Of a stretch of 64,000 nucleotides of DNA, positions 15,878 to 24,704 are shown piece by piece (position 1 is the first letter of the stretch; each line of letters starts with the position of its first letter). A program made the translations under genes and the position numbers. The notes beneath the pieces are model-generated. The model saw only the letters and a program-made list of their open reading frames with translations. It ran no database searches and was not told the origin of the DNA. Source of the stretch: Pseudarthrobacter oxydans (GTDB lineage Bacteria > Actinomycetota > Actinomycetes > Actinomycetales > Micrococcaceae); assembly GCF_030812335.1 (NCBI RefSeq), contig NZ_JAUSSN010000004.1, forward strand, positions 248,001 to 312,000. Reading direction: 5' to 3'.

Positions 15878-17106
15878 TACACCCGCTCCAGCAGCATCGC
15901 GGTGCCCTGGCCGACGCCGATGCACATGGTGGCGAGGCCGATCCGGGCGTCCTCGCGCTCCATCCGGCCCAGCAGGGTGATCGCGAGCCGGGAGCCGGAC
16001 GACCCCAGCGGGTGCCCCAGGGAGATCGCGCCGCCGTCGCGGTTTACGATCTCGGGGTCCAGGCCGAGCCGGCGCATGGTGGCGAGCGACTGGGTGGCGA
16101 AGGCTTCGTTGAGTTCGACGGCGCCGAGGTCGCCGACGCTGAGGCCGGTCCGGGCGAGCACCTTCCGCGTGGCCGGGACCGGGCCGATGCCCATGATTTC
16201 GGGTTCGCAGCCGGCGGAGGCGCCGTCGATGATCCGGGCGCGCGGGGTGAGGCCGAGCCGCTCGATCGCGGCCTCGGAGGCGACGATGATGGCGGAGGCG
16301 CCGTCGTTGAGGGTGGAGGAGTTCCCGGCCGTGACCACCGAGCCGCCGGCGACGACGGGGCGCAGGGCGGCGAGGACGTCCATGGTGGTGCCGGCGCGCG
16401 GGCCCTCGTCGGTGTCGACGATCGTTTCGCCCTTGCGGCTCTTCACCGTGACCGGGACGATCTCGTCGGCGAAGCGGCCGGCGGCGATGGCCGCGAGGGA
16501 GCGCTCGTGCGAGCGGACGGCGAAGGCGTCGGCGTCCTCGCGGGTGATGCCGTCCACGCGGGCGACTTCCTCGGCCGTTTCCGGCATGGAGTAGGTCATC
16601 TTGCCGCTGCGGGAGAGTTCGCCCTTCCGGAACAGCGGGTTCACGAAGCGCCAGCCGATGGAGGTGTCGAAGATTTCGCCGGGCTTGGCGAAGGCGGTCC
16701 GGGGCTTCTCCTGGACCCAGGGGGCGCGGCTCATGGATTCCACGCCGCCGGCGATCACGATGTCCGCGGCGCCGGACTTGATCATGTGGCTGGCCATGAT
16801 GATGGCGCTCAGGCCGGAGGCGCAGAGCCTGTTCACGGTGATGCCGGGGATGTGCAGCGGCAGGCCGGCCAGGATGGTGGCCATCCGGGCGACGTTGCGG
16901 TTTTCCTCGCCGGCGCCGTTGGCGTTGCCCAGGATGACCTCGTCGATGCTCTCGGGGTCCAGCCCGGCCCGGGCCACAGCCTCGCGGACCACCAGGGCGG
17001 CCAGGTCATCGGGGCGGACCGCGGAGAGTGCCCCGCCGTACCGGCCCACCGCAGTGCGGGCCCCGCCTACGAGAAATGCCTGTGGTCCTGCTGCTGCTGA
17101 TGCCAT
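15877..17106 (-). CDS. paaJ: 3-oxoadipyl-CoA / 3-oxo-5,6-dehydrosuberyl-CoA thiolase
   Basis: A 409-residue thiolase. I chose ATG at 17106, which has AAGGG 7 nt upstream, over GTG at 17121. The acylated cysteine lies in NRLCASGLSAI, the catalytic His in ISLGHPLGSSGSR and the second Cys in ATMCIGVGQG. It releases succinyl- or acetyl-CoA units in the lower phenylacetate pathway and would equally serve the beta-ketoadipate pathway (pcaF). It is the first gene of the operon, about 100 bp downstream of an operator also found before paaZ. Confidence 0.9.
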   Translation of the reverse strand: MASAAAGPQAFLVGGARTAVGRYGGALSAVRPDDLAALVVREAVARAGLDPESIDEVILGNANGAGEENRNVARMATILAGLPLHIPGITVNRLCASGLSAIIMASHMIKSGAADIVIAGGVESMSRAPWVQEKPRTAFAKPGEIFDTSIGWRFVNPLFRKGELSRSGKMTYSMPETAEEVARVDGITREDADAFAVRSHERSLAAIAAGRFADEIVPVTVKSRKGETIVDTDEGPRAGTTMDVLAALRPVVAGGSVVTAGNSSTLNDGASAIIVASEAAIERLGLTPRARIIDGASAGCEPEIMGIGPVPATRKVLARTGLSVGDLGAVELNEAFATQSLATMRRLGLDPEIVNRDGGAISLGHPLGSSGSRLAITLLGRMEREDARIGLATMCIGVGQGTAMLLERV

Positions 17107-17204
17107 GGGTACACCCTTCACGCGATAAACGTCTCTGTCATCGAATCTGTCATCGAAAGAACTCCCGGCGGCGGCGTCCGCGTTCGACCCCGGCGCGCCA
17201 ATTT

Positions 17205-17224
17205 ACTGACCGTTCGTTCTATAA
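17205..17224. promoter_or_regulatory. TetR-type operator candidate upstream of the thiolase operon
   Basis: ACTGACCGTTCGTTCTATAA shares 17 of 20 bases with the site at 5411-5430. It lies about 100 bp upstream of the thiolase start, and its TATAA end may overlap a -10 element. Confidence 0.65.
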
Positions 17225-17291
17225 AGATTACACGGCGCGGCAAGGGGGTCAATCAGACCCCCGCCGGATTACGCGGTAACTTACGCGGGAA

Positions 17292-17966
17292 CTACGCGAC
17301 GACGACGCCGAGGTGGCTCGCCATGAGCGGGGCGAGCAGGCCGAGCTGGTAGTCGTCGATCACGAGGCCGGCGAGGCTTTCCAGCCCGCTAATGGTGCGG
17401 ATGTCGGTGCCGCGGATGTCAAAGTCCTTGAGCCGTGCGCCCGCGACGTCGAGGGTGCCGATGGTGCAGTTCTTCAGCGCCACGCGGGTCGCGGCGCAGG
17501 AACCGAGGTCCAGTTCGGCGATGATGCAGTCGCTGACCTGTACGTCCGTGAGCTTGGAGCCGCGGAGATTCACGTAGTCGAGTTTGCCGCCGTCGATCCT
17601 CACGGACTGCCAGCCGCTTTCGTAGAGTTCCGCGGAACCCCAGCGCGGGTTGCCGAACTCGACGTCGCGCAGCGTGCTCCGGGCCGCCATAAACACGGGG
17701 GCGTACAGCTCCGCCAGGACGCAGTCACGGAAGGTGGCGCCGCGCAGCTGGGTCTCGTTGAAGGACACGCCCTGGAAGTCGCACTCCGCGAAGTCGGTGC
17801 CCGCGAGTTCCAGCCCATCGGCGGAGACCCTGCTGTACCGGACGCCGTCGTACCTCTCCCCCGACTGGAAATCCGGGGACGGGTCGTCCCGCAGCTCCGC
17901 CAGCCGGACCGGGCTGAGCCGCGGCGCGGTGACCTTCGGCGCCTTGGGCGCGGTGCCCCGGGCCAC
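17292..17966 (-). CDS. pentapeptide-repeat protein
   Basis: A 224-residue protein. Its GTG start shares a base with the stop of the upstream SRPBCC gene (TAGTG), so the two are coupled. Residues about 45-200 show the A(D/N)LXX-like right-handed beta-helix pattern (ELAGTDFAECDFQGVSF, LRGATFRDCVLAEL, NLRGSKLTDVQVSDC). Some pentapeptide proteins mimic DNA and protect gyrase, but most have no assigned role. Nothing here decides the function. Confidence 0.88.
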   Translation of the reverse strand: MARGTAPKAPKVTAPRLSPVRLAELRDDPSPDFQSGERYDGVRYSRVSADGLELAGTDFAECDFQGVSFNETQLRGATFRDCVLAELYAPVFMAARSTLRDVEFGNPRWGSAELYESGWQSVRIDGGKLDYVNLRGSKLTDVQVSDCIIAELDLGSCAATRVALKNCTIGTLDVAGARLKDFDIRGTDIRTISGLESLAGLVIDDYQLGLLAPLMASHLGVVVA

Positions 17967-18424
17967 TAGAGCGACTCGGCCTTCGCCGCGATTTCCGCCA
18001 GGTCCTTGGCGAGGGCCTTGCGGGTGATGCGCATGCCCAATTTTCCAAAGACGGCCATCGCCAGCTTGTGCATCCGGGAGGGATTCTGGAGCTCGGCGCC
18101 GAACGTCATGGTCAGGTCCGTGCCGCCGTCGCGATCGGCCAGTGTCATGCGCGAGGTGTAGTCCGCCCCGCCCTGCAGCGCTTTCACCATGGTGCTCCGG
18201 GGCGGATCGGCCTGGGACACCCACATCTCCACGGTTTCCGACCTGCCCATCATGGTGCGGGTCTCCTTCCAGCGCGTACCCTCGCCGTAGGGACCGTCGC
18301 TGAGCATCTGGATCGAGTCAATGCCGGAGAGGGTCGCGGCCGAACCGGGAATGTCGGAAATGACCGCCCAGACCTTATCGGCCGGGGCGTTGACGTGCTG
18401 GGTCAGGCTGATTTTGTGGTCCAT
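17966..18424 (-). CDS. SRPBCC-family protein
   Basis: A 152-residue START-like protein (MDHKISLTQHVNAPADKVWA, then TDLTMTFGAELQN and a C-terminal amphipathic helix). Such proteins carry or modify small hydrophobic molecules; no ligand can be inferred. It is the first gene of a two-gene unit with the pentapeptide protein. A TAGGCT box lies 7 nt before the ATG and no Shine-Dalgarno is seen. Confidence 0.86.
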   Translation of the reverse strand: MDHKISLTQHVNAPADKVWAVISDIPGSAATLSGIDSIQMLSDGPYGEGTRWKETRTMMGRSETVEMWVSQADPPRSTMVKALQGGADYTSRMTLADRDGGTDLTMTFGAELQNPSRMHKLAMAVFGKLGMRITRKALAKDLAEIAAKAESL

Positions 18425-18431
18425 GGCATCG

Positions 18432-18437
18432 AGCCTA
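18432..18437 (-). promoter_or_regulatory. -10 box, leaderless promoter of the SRPBCC-pentapeptide unit
   Basis: TAGGCT on the minus strand with a 7-nt spacer to the ATG at 18424. Confidence 0.5.
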
Positions 18438-18504
18438 GCCCGGCTCCGGCGCAGATTTCATCCCTGCGGCGCGGAACCCTCACTGGACACCCCCTTGATT
18501 TAGT

Positions 18505-18514
18505 AAGCATGCTT
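18505..18514. promoter_or_regulatory. palindrome in the csbD promoter region
   Basis: The perfect 10-bp palindrome AAGCATGCTT sits 56 nt before the csbD start, just after a TTGATT that could be a -35 element. This makes it an operator candidate. Confidence 0.4.
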
Positions 18515-18569
18515 TGTGTTAGTGTGAATGGACGTTGAATTTCAACCGGAAACGAAAGGTGTTTGCACC

Positions 18570-18746
18570 ATGGGTATCGGAGACAAGATTCAGAACGAAG
18601 CAGAGCACCTCGGCGGCAAGGCCAAGGAAGCTACTGGCAACGCCACGAACAACGACCAGTTGCGCGCCGAGGGCCAGAAGGACCAGGTCGTCGCAGACGC
18701 CAAGAAGGTCGGCGAGAACACCAAGGACGCTTTCAAGAAGGATTAG
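18570..18746 (+). CDS. CsbD-family general stress protein
   Basis: A 58-residue, highly charged, cysteine-free protein: MGIGDKIQNEAEHLGGKAKE, then ATGNATNNDQLRAEGQKDQV and a Lys/Asp-rich end. This is the CsbD/YjbJ pattern of small, abundant stress-induced proteins of unknown mechanism. ATG at 18570 follows GAAAGG; a longer frame from 18528 is not supported. A strong terminator follows the stop directly. Confidence 0.92.
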   Translation: MGIGDKIQNEAEHLGGKAKEATGNATNNDQLRAEGQKDQVVADAKKVGENTKDAFKKD

Positions 18747-18755
18747 TCCTCACAA

Positions 18756-18801
18756 AAAAGCGGCGGCGGTCATTCCTTTGGGGGATGCCCGCCGCCGTTT
18801 T
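18756..18801 (+). terminator. intrinsic terminator of csbD
   Basis: The GC stem CGGCGGCGG / CCGCCGCCG is flanked by AAAA on the left and TTTT on the right, about 10 nt past the stop. It can work in both directions. Confidence 0.85.
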
Positions 18802-18850
18802 CTTTGTGCCCGGGGGTTGGTGCCGCGTGGGCGGTTGCGCGCCGGGGCAC

Positions 18851-19173
18851 CGATTCGTCACGAATGGTCGCTAAAGGACTCTGGACTGCGGCGGCGACTC
18901 GCCCATTTGCCACGAATGGCGGCTAAACCACCCTGGACCGAGGCCCGGCCTCACCCATTCGCCACGAATGGTCGCTAAATCGTCCCGAATAGCGACCATT
19001 CTCGTCAGATGGGTGAGGCGTAGGCGCGACCACCGCCCAGAGGGAAGCCCGACCCCATCGATTTGCCACGAATGGCGGCTAAACCACCCTTGAGCGCGGC
19101 GGCGTGGCCTCACCCATTCGCCACAAATGGCCGCTAACCACCCCGAATAGCAGCCATTCTCGTCAGATGGGTG
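18851..19173. repeat. interspersed repeat cluster A (7 copies)
   Basis: Seven copies of a roughly 27-nt unit with core CACGAATGGYCGCTAA, usually preceded by CCATTYGC or CATCTGA. Plus-strand copies start near 18851, 18902, 18952, 19054 and 19111; minus-strand copies are 18988-19015 and 19146-19173. Copies 3/4 and 6/7 face each other over 8-11 nt and can form long imperfect hairpins. The cluster fills the gap between the convergent csbD and permease genes, and nothing else is recognisable in 18802-19254. The same family recurs at 34717-35193. Confidence 0.88.
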
Positions 19174-19254
19174 GAGTGTTGGCGCAGGTCCCTTGCCCGC
19201 GACGTGGGCGCGGCCGAGCCCCCGCTCCGACCGCGGGGCCCGGTTAAGCCAGGA

Positions 19255-19285
19255 ACGGCGGGCCCCCGCACTGGGGGCCCGCCGT
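19255..19285. terminator. bidirectional-looking hairpin after the permease gene
   Basis: Perfect 13-bp stem (19255-19267 with 19273-19285) and 5-nt loop GCACT, 30 nt past the permease stop. No T run is present on either strand. Confidence 0.6.
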
Positions 19286-19315
19286 CGTCGTCCGCTTAGA
19301 TGGTGCCTGTAGCGG

Positions 19316-20776
19316 TTAGTTGAAGAGTGCGTTCTTCGGTTCGTTGTTCTTGACCTTCTGCCAGCCAAGCCACAGCAGGAGCGAGAAGAACGGGATGGTC
19401 GCCAGGGTCCAGAGGCCCAGGTGGAAGACCTCGCCGGTCTTGCTGGTCATGGTGTCGAAGCCGATCAGCACCGTGATGAGCAGCAGGGCAATCAGGCCGG
19501 CCCAGCTGGCCCAGACTCCGCCGGGTGCGGGTAGGGATGAGACCTTGCCCTTGGTCTTGCGCAGCGCGATCTGGCTGGCGAAGATGGCGCCCCAGGTGAA
19601 GATCACGCCGATCGACGCGGAGTTCAGCGCCAGGTCGAAGGCGTGCGAGCCGCCGAGCCAGATGTTGAGGAGGATGCCGACGAGGTAGACGCCGCCGATG
19701 GCCAGGATGGCCGCGTACGGCACGTGGCTCTTGGACATCTTGGTCAGCCACTCGGGAGCATGTCCATTGTTGGCCATGGTGCGGAAGACCCGGCCGATCG
19801 AGTACAGGCCCGAGTTGCAGGAGGACAGTGCGGCGGTGATGACGATCATGTTCATGACGTCGCCCATCCAGCCGAGGCCCATCTGGCCGAACACGGTGAC
19901 GAACGGCGAGGTGCCGGCGACGTACTGGTCGGAGGGCAGCAGCATGGCCAGGAGGGTCACGGAGCCGACGTAGAACACGATGATGCGGAAGACGACCGCG
20001 CGGATGGCCTTGGGCACTTCCTTGGCCGGGTCCTGCATTTCGCCGGCGGTGATGCCGACAAGCTCAATGCCGTTGTAGGCGAAGATGACGGCGTTCAGGA
20101 CCAGGATCATGACCAGGGCGCCCTTGGGGAACATGCCCCCTTCAGCGGCGAAGAGGTTGTTGACCGAGGCGTTGCCGTCGCCGACCTGGGCGTTGGTGAT
20201 GACCATGAAGGTGCCCACGGCCAGGAAGATGAGGATGGCGCCGACCTTCAGGCAGGAGGCCCAGAACTCGAATTCACCGAACGCCTTGACGCTCATGAGG
20301 TTCACGCCCACGAGCAGCAGCAGCGCCGCAATCGCGGACAGCTCGACCGGCACGTTGGGGAAGAAGAACTGGAAGTACAGACCGATGGCGATGAGCTCGG
20401 CGATGCCGGTCATGGCCCAGTTGATGAAGTACATCCAGCCGGACACATACGCGCCCTTTTTGCCGAACATTTCGCCCGCGTAGCTGACGAAGGAGCCGGA
20501 GGTCTGGCGGTACATGATGAGCTCGCCCAGGGCGCGCATCAGCAGGTAGGCGATGACGCCGGCAATGGCGTAGGAGAAAATCAGTGCGGGGCCGGTGGAG
20601 GCCAGTCGTCCGCCGGCACCCATGAAGAGGCCGACGCCGATGGCGCCGCCCATTGCGATCATGGTGACCTGGCGGCCGCTCAGGGATTTGGCGTAGCCCT
20701 CGGCGCTGAGGGTCGAGTCGACGACGGCGGGTTGCGCCGTGGTGCTCTTAAGTTCTGTGGGCGTAGGTGATGGCAC
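19316..20776 (-). CDS. amino-acid permease of the APC/AAT family (AnsP/GabP-like)
   Basis: A 486-residue inner-membrane transporter with about 12 helices. I chose the GTG at 20776 because AAGGA precedes it by 6 nt; the frame is open further but unsupported. The family signature is at the first helix (SLSGRQVTMIAMGGAIGVG) and the loop GITAGEMQDPAKEVPKAIR is typical of AAT permeases. Closest in style are asparagine, GABA or aromatic amino-acid proton symporters; the substrate cannot be fixed from sequence. An inverted repeat lies upstream. Confidence 0.9.
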   Translation of the reverse strand: MPSPTPTELKSTTAQPAVVDSTLSAEGYAKSLSGRQVTMIAMGGAIGVGLFMGAGGRLASTGPALIFSYAIAGVIAYLLMRALGELIMYRQTSGSFVSYAGEMFGKKGAYVSGWMYFINWAMTGIAELIAIGLYFQFFFPNVPVELSAIAALLLLVGVNLMSVKAFGEFEFWASCLKVGAILIFLAVGTFMVITNAQVGDGNASVNNLFAAEGGMFPKGALVMILVLNAVIFAYNGIELVGITAGEMQDPAKEVPKAIRAVVFRIIVFYVGSVTLLAMLLPSDQYVAGTSPFVTVFGQMGLGWMGDVMNMIVITAALSSCNSGLYSIGRVFRTMANNGHAPEWLTKMSKSHVPYAAILAIGGVYLVGILLNIWLGGSHAFDLALNSASIGVIFTWGAIFASQIALRKTKGKVSSLPAPGGVWASWAGLIALLLITVLIGFDTMTSKTGEVFHLGLWTLATIPFFSLLLWLGWQKVKNNEPKNALFN

Positions 20777-20849
20777 AGCTGTTCCTTGTAGGTCGGGGTA
20801 GGGCCGGGAAGTGACCGTGGATTCAAGTACACAAAATTCGGCCCGGAGC

Positions 20850-20889
20850 CCCTTGTGGGGGCCCAGACATGTACCGAACCTCACAAGGG
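20850..20889 (-). promoter_or_regulatory. inverted repeat upstream of the permease
   Basis: CCCTTGTG (20850-20857) and CACAAGGG (20882-20889) are perfect inverted 8-mers, 74-113 nt before the permease start. It may be an operator or leader hairpin. The rest of the 20777-21169 gap shows only the short duplication listed separately. Confidence 0.35.
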
Positions 20890-21079
20890 TCGAAGCTCGC
20901 GCGGCTCATCCATCGTACTAGCATTCACGGCCTGGTCGTGACGCGGGATACACCCCGTGGCTACTATTGCTAATTTAGAGCGCCACTTGGACCAGAACGC
21001 CGAATTATGTTCGATTTCGGCAGGGCAGGTCCCGGCCTACCCGTCAGTTAGGACGTTGCTGGTTTTCCGCCGTCAGTTT

Positions 21080-21192
21080 GGGCTGCCGTCAGGCCAGGGC
21101 GCCCTCCCGCCAAGCCGCAGCCAGGCCAGGCCAGCGACGGCCCTTGGACGCAGTAAGTTAGGGCCGCCGTCAGGCCAGGGCGCCGTCCCGCA
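21080..21192. repeat. 32-bp direct duplication covering the end of the ABC-F gene
   Basis: Segments 21080-21111 and 21161-21192 differ at only three positions (both contain CCGTCAGGCCAGGGCGCC). The second copy spans the ABC-F stop codon; the first lies 81 bp downstream of it. Confidence 0.7.
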
Positions 21193-22849
21193 TCGCATAG
21201 CGGAGCCAGTTCCCGGTCCCGGTGCCGGCGCCGTGCCCGGTGCCGTGCCCCGCGCGGTTCCCGGCGCCGCTATCGCGGGCGCACGTGTCGAACCATTCCC
21301 CCAGCGCGCGGTCGTGGCTGACCATGACCAGCGTCCCGGCGAAGTCCGAGAGGGCCGATTCCAGCTGTTCCACCAGGACGGGCGCCAGATGGTTGGTGGG
21401 CTCATCGACGAGCATCGTCCCGTAGCCGCCCAGCAGGAGCCGGGCCAGCGCCAGCCGGCGCTGCTGCCCTGCGGAGAGGCCTCCCACCGGGACGTGGAAT
21501 TCGCTGGTCCGGAAGAGCCCGAGGCGCAGCAGCGCCTCCGCGTGCTCATCGATGTTGCCGCCCAGGCCCGCGGCGAAAGCCGGCAGCAGACGCAGCCCCG
21601 GGCGCTGCGGGAGCTCCAGCTCCTGCTGCAGGTAGCCGATCCGGCCGTGCCTCACCACGGTGCCCTGGGCCGGTTCCAGCGTGCCCGCCAGGACGGAGAG
21701 CAGCGTGGACTTGCCGGCACCGTTGGGGCCGGTGATGAGGATCTTCTGGCCCGCCTCCACCCGGATGTCCGTCGGTTCCAGGCGTCCGGGGACCGTCACG
21801 CCCCGGGCTTCCAGGGCCGGTCCTGCCGCAATGTCCGCATGGAGGTCCGTCGCCAGCTTCAGCGGCACAGGCGGACGGTCGATGGGGTTTTCCTCCAGCC
21901 GGCGGAGGCGCTCCTGGGCGTTGCGGACCTTGCTGGAGGCCGCCTTCTGCCAGGTGCCGGCCTTGAAGTCGAAGCCCATTTTGTCGTTGTCGCGCTGGCG
22001 GGCGTAGCCCATCTTCCCCGCGACCGTGTCCGCCTGGAGCCGTTCGGCCGCCATCGCGTCCAGCCACCCGGTGTACTGCTGCGCCCAGCGCTGGCGTTCG
22101 GCGGCCTTCTCGTGCAGGTAGCCTTCGTAGCCGTTGCCGTAGCGGTTGACCGTCCGGCGTTCGGCGTCCACTTCGATCACGGTGGAGGCGACTTTGCGCA
22201 GCAGGACGCGGTCGTGGGAGACCACTACGACGGTGCCGCGGTGCGCGGCGAGCCGCGCCTCCAGCCAGGCCGTCCCGCTGGCATCAAGGTGGTTGGTGGG
22301 TTCGTCCAGGAGGAGGATGTCCGCGGGATCGGCCATCACGCAGGCCAGGGCCACGCGTTCCTGTTCCCCGCCGGAGAGCGAGCCCAGTGTCCTCATCCGG
22401 TCCAGCCCGCCCAGGCCCAAGCGGTCCAGCGCCGCCTCCACCCGGGATTCCGCGGCGTAGCCTTCCCTGAGCTGGTACTGCGTCTGCAGGTTCCCGTAGC
22501 GCTCCAGGTCATCCGCCTCGGCGTCGGCGAGCCCGTCCTCCAGGCGGTCCAGCTCGGCCTCCAGTTCGCGGAGGGATCCCAGTGCGGCGTCGATAGCGTT
22601 GCTCACGGTGAACGCGTCCGGCAGGCCGAGGGTCTGGGCAAGGTAGCCGACGCGGCCCCGGCGGACGGCGGTGCCCTCGTCCGGGGTCTCGAGCCCCGCC
22701 AGGATCCGGAGCAGCGTGGATTTGCCCGCGCCGTTTTCGCCGACGATCGCTACATGTTCCCCGGCGGTGATGGCCAGTTCGACGTCGGCAAACAGCTGGC
22801 GGTCCCCGTAGCCGTGGGATACGCCCGAAAGTCGGAGATGTTCGCTCAA
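21170..22849 (-). CDS. ABC-F family ATPase
   Basis: A 559-residue soluble protein with two ABC cassettes and no membrane segments. Cassette 1 has Walker A GENGAGKST and signature LSGGEQERVAL with DEPTNHLD. Cassette 2 has GPNGAGKST, an unusual LSAGQQRRLAL signature and DEPTNHLAP. The charged linker between them (about 235-315) is the P-site tRNA interaction motif region. ABC-F proteins act on ribosomes, as translation factors or antibiotic-protection proteins. The start is TTG preceded by GAGGA. It stands alone; whether it gives resistance is unknown. Confidence 0.9.
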   Translation of the reverse strand: MSEHLRLSGVSHGYGDRQLFADVELAITAGEHVAIVGENGAGKSTLLRILAGLETPDEGTAVRRGRVGYLAQTLGLPDAFTVSNAIDAALGSLRELEAELDRLEDGLADAEADDLERYGNLQTQYQLREGYAAESRVEAALDRLGLGGLDRMRTLGSLSGGEQERVALACVMADPADILLLDEPTNHLDASGTAWLEARLAAHRGTVVVVSHDRVLLRKVASTVIEVDAERRTVNRYGNGYEGYLHEKAAERQRWAQQYTGWLDAMAAERLQADTVAGKMGYARQRDNDKMGFDFKAGTWQKAASSKVRNAQERLRRLEENPIDRPPVPLKLATDLHADIAAGPALEARGVTVPGRLEPTDIRVEAGQKILITGPNGAGKSTLLSVLAGTLEPAQGTVVRHGRIGYLQQELELPQRPGLRLLPAFAAGLGGNIDEHAEALLRLGLFRTSEFHVPVGGLSAGQQRRLALARLLLGGYGTMLVDEPTNHLAPVLVEQLESALSDFAGTLVMVSHDRALGEWFDTCARDSGAGNRAGHGTGHGAGTGTGNWLRYAMRDGALA

Positions 22850-23030
22850 GGAGTCCTCGCAGGTAGGTGGCGAGCCTGCCCGGCGGCGGCTTGCGTCGTC
22901 AAGTATGACACCGCAGGCTGTGACTGACCCGACTGCCGCCGTCGGGCAGCCGCTTGGGCAGGAGCCCGCGCGGGCAGGCGCCGGAACGGTGCGTGGGGCG
23001 GCGCCCGGGCGGAGGGTCAGCCGGGCACCG

Positions 23031-23906
23031 TCAGGCGGCGAGCGCAGCCGCTTTCCGGCGCCGGGCCATCGCCAGCCGCGTGCCGATGAGCCCCTGCCGC
23101 GGGCTGAACAGGTAGACGGCGGCGAACGCGGCCCCCTGCGTCAGGACCACCATGGCGCCGGAGGCGGTGTCGAGGTAGTAGCTGAAGTAGATGCCGGCGA
23201 TGGAGCACACCGCGGAAATGACCGGTGCGATCACGAGCATGCGGGAGAACCGGTCCGTCAGCAGGTAGGCCGTGGCCCCCGGAATGATCAGCATGGCCAC
23301 GACCAGCACCACGCCCACGGTCTGCAGCGCCACCACGGACGTCAGCGCCAGCAGGCCCAGCAGCAGGGCCCCGAGGCGCTTCGGGGACAGCCCGATCGCA
23401 TGGGCGTGCGTGGGGTCGAAGGCGTACAGCGTCAGGTCACGGCGCTTGAGGACCAGGATCGCGAACGTGACGACACCCAGCACGAGGACCTGGATCAGGT
23501 CCGGGACGCTGACACCGAGCAGGTTGCCGAAGATGATGTGGTTGAGGTCGGTCTGGCTGGGCGTGACGGAGATAAGCACCAGGCCGAGCGCGAACAGGGA
23601 GGTGAACACGATGCCGATCGCCGCGTCCTCCTTCACCCGGCTGGTGTTGCGGACCACTCCGATCAGGGTCACCGCGATCAGCGCGAACACGAGGGCGCCC
23701 AGCGCGAAGGGGGCCCCGACGATGTAGGCGAGCACCACCCCGGGCAGCACGGCGTGCGAGACGGCGTCGCCCATCAGTGACCAGCCGATCAGCACCAGCC
23801 AGCAGCTCAGCACCGCGCAGACGACGGCCGCGAGCGCCGTGGTGACGATGGCGCGGACCATAAAGTCATAGCTCAGCGGTTCCAGCAGGAGGTCGAAGAG
23901 ATCCAT
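23031..23906 (-). CDS. metal ABC transporter permease (Mn/Zn type)
   Basis: A 291-residue membrane protein with eight or nine hydrophobic helices of the ABC-3 (ZnuB/MntB/PsaC) family. It has the conserved WSLMGDAVSHAVLPGVVLAY loop near residue 45 and KRLGALLLGLLALTSVVALQ in the second half. It forms the membrane channel of the importer encoded with the ATPase (3 nt upstream) and the binding protein. It is the last gene of the operon. Confidence 0.92.
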   Translation of the reverse strand: MDLFDLLLEPLSYDFMVRAIVTTALAAVVCAVLSCWLVLIGWSLMGDAVSHAVLPGVVLAYIVGAPFALGALVFALIAVTLIGVVRNTSRVKEDAAIGIVFTSLFALGLVLISVTPSQTDLNHIIFGNLLGVSVPDLIQVLVLGVVTFAILVLKRRDLTLYAFDPTHAHAIGLSPKRLGALLLGLLALTSVVALQTVGVVLVVAMLIIPGATAYLLTDRFSRMLVIAPVISAVCSIAGIYFSYYLDTASGAMVVLTQGAAFAAVYLFSPRQGLIGTRLAMARRRKAAALAA

Positions 23907-23909
23907 GGC

Positions 23910-24704
23910 TCAGTTCCTGCCCGGCTGGTTGGCGACGTCCGGCCGCTCGGGAACGCCCGGCTGCTCGGGAAGGTCGCGGTTGAGGACGTCGAGGCCGAAA
24001 GCCATGGCCAGGTGCTCCGGCTGCAGCACCACCTCGGGCGGGCCGTGCATCAGAACCTTGCGCATCAGCAACACGGCCTCGTCGCAGAGCTGGGGCAGGG
24101 CGTGCAGGTCATGAGTCGAGATGAGGATGGTGCAGCCGTCCGCGGCGAGTTCCTTCAGCAGGCGCGTCATCGTCGCCTCGGAGCGCTTGTCCACCCCGGC
24201 AAAGGGCTCGTCCAGGAGCATCATGGTGGCGCCCTGGGCGATCCCGCGGGCCACGAACGCGCGCTTCTTCTGCCCGCCGGAGAGCTGGCCAATCTGCCGG
24301 CTGGCGAACTCGGAGAGTTCCACCCGGTCCAGGGCGAGGTCGACGGCGTCGCGGTCCGCCCTGGACGCCCGGCGGGTGAAGCCCTGGTGCCCGTAGCGGC
24401 CCATCATCACCACGTCGCGCACGGACAGCGGGAACTGCCAGTCCACGTCCTCGCTCTGCGGGACGTAGCCGATGCCGCCCTTCTTGCGCGCCTTGGCCGG
24501 TGATTCGCCGTTGATCAGGACGCGGCCGGCGTCGGGCTTGACCATGCCCATGATCGCCTTGAACAGCGTGGACTTGCCGGAGCCGTTCATGCCCACCAGC
24601 CCGCAGATCCGGGCCGCCTCCACGGTGAGCGAGGCGGCGTCGAGCGCCAGGACCTCCCCGTAATGGACGGTGACGTTTTCCACCAGAATGGCCGGATTGC
24701 TCAT
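23910..24704 (-). CDS. metal ABC transporter ATP-binding protein
   Basis: A 264-residue ATPase with Walker A GMNGSGKST, signature QLSGGQKKRAFVARG, Walker B MLLDEPFAG and the switch His in ISTHDLH. The start ATG overlaps the stop of the binding-protein gene by 4 nt (ATGA), showing coupling. It powers manganese, or possibly zinc or iron, import together with the two neighbours. Confidence 0.94.
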   Translation of the reverse strand: MSNPAILVENVTVHYGEVLALDAASLTVEAARICGLVGMNGSGKSTLFKAIMGMVKPDAGRVLINGESPAKARKKGGIGYVPQSEDVDWQFPLSVRDVVMMGRYGHQGFTRRASRADRDAVDLALDRVELSEFASRQIGQLSGGQKKRAFVARGIAQGATMMLLDEPFAGVDKRSEATMTRLLKELAADGCTILISTHDLHALPQLCDEAVLLMRKVLMHGPPEVVLQPEHLAMAFGLDVLNRDLPEQPGVPERPDVANQPGRN

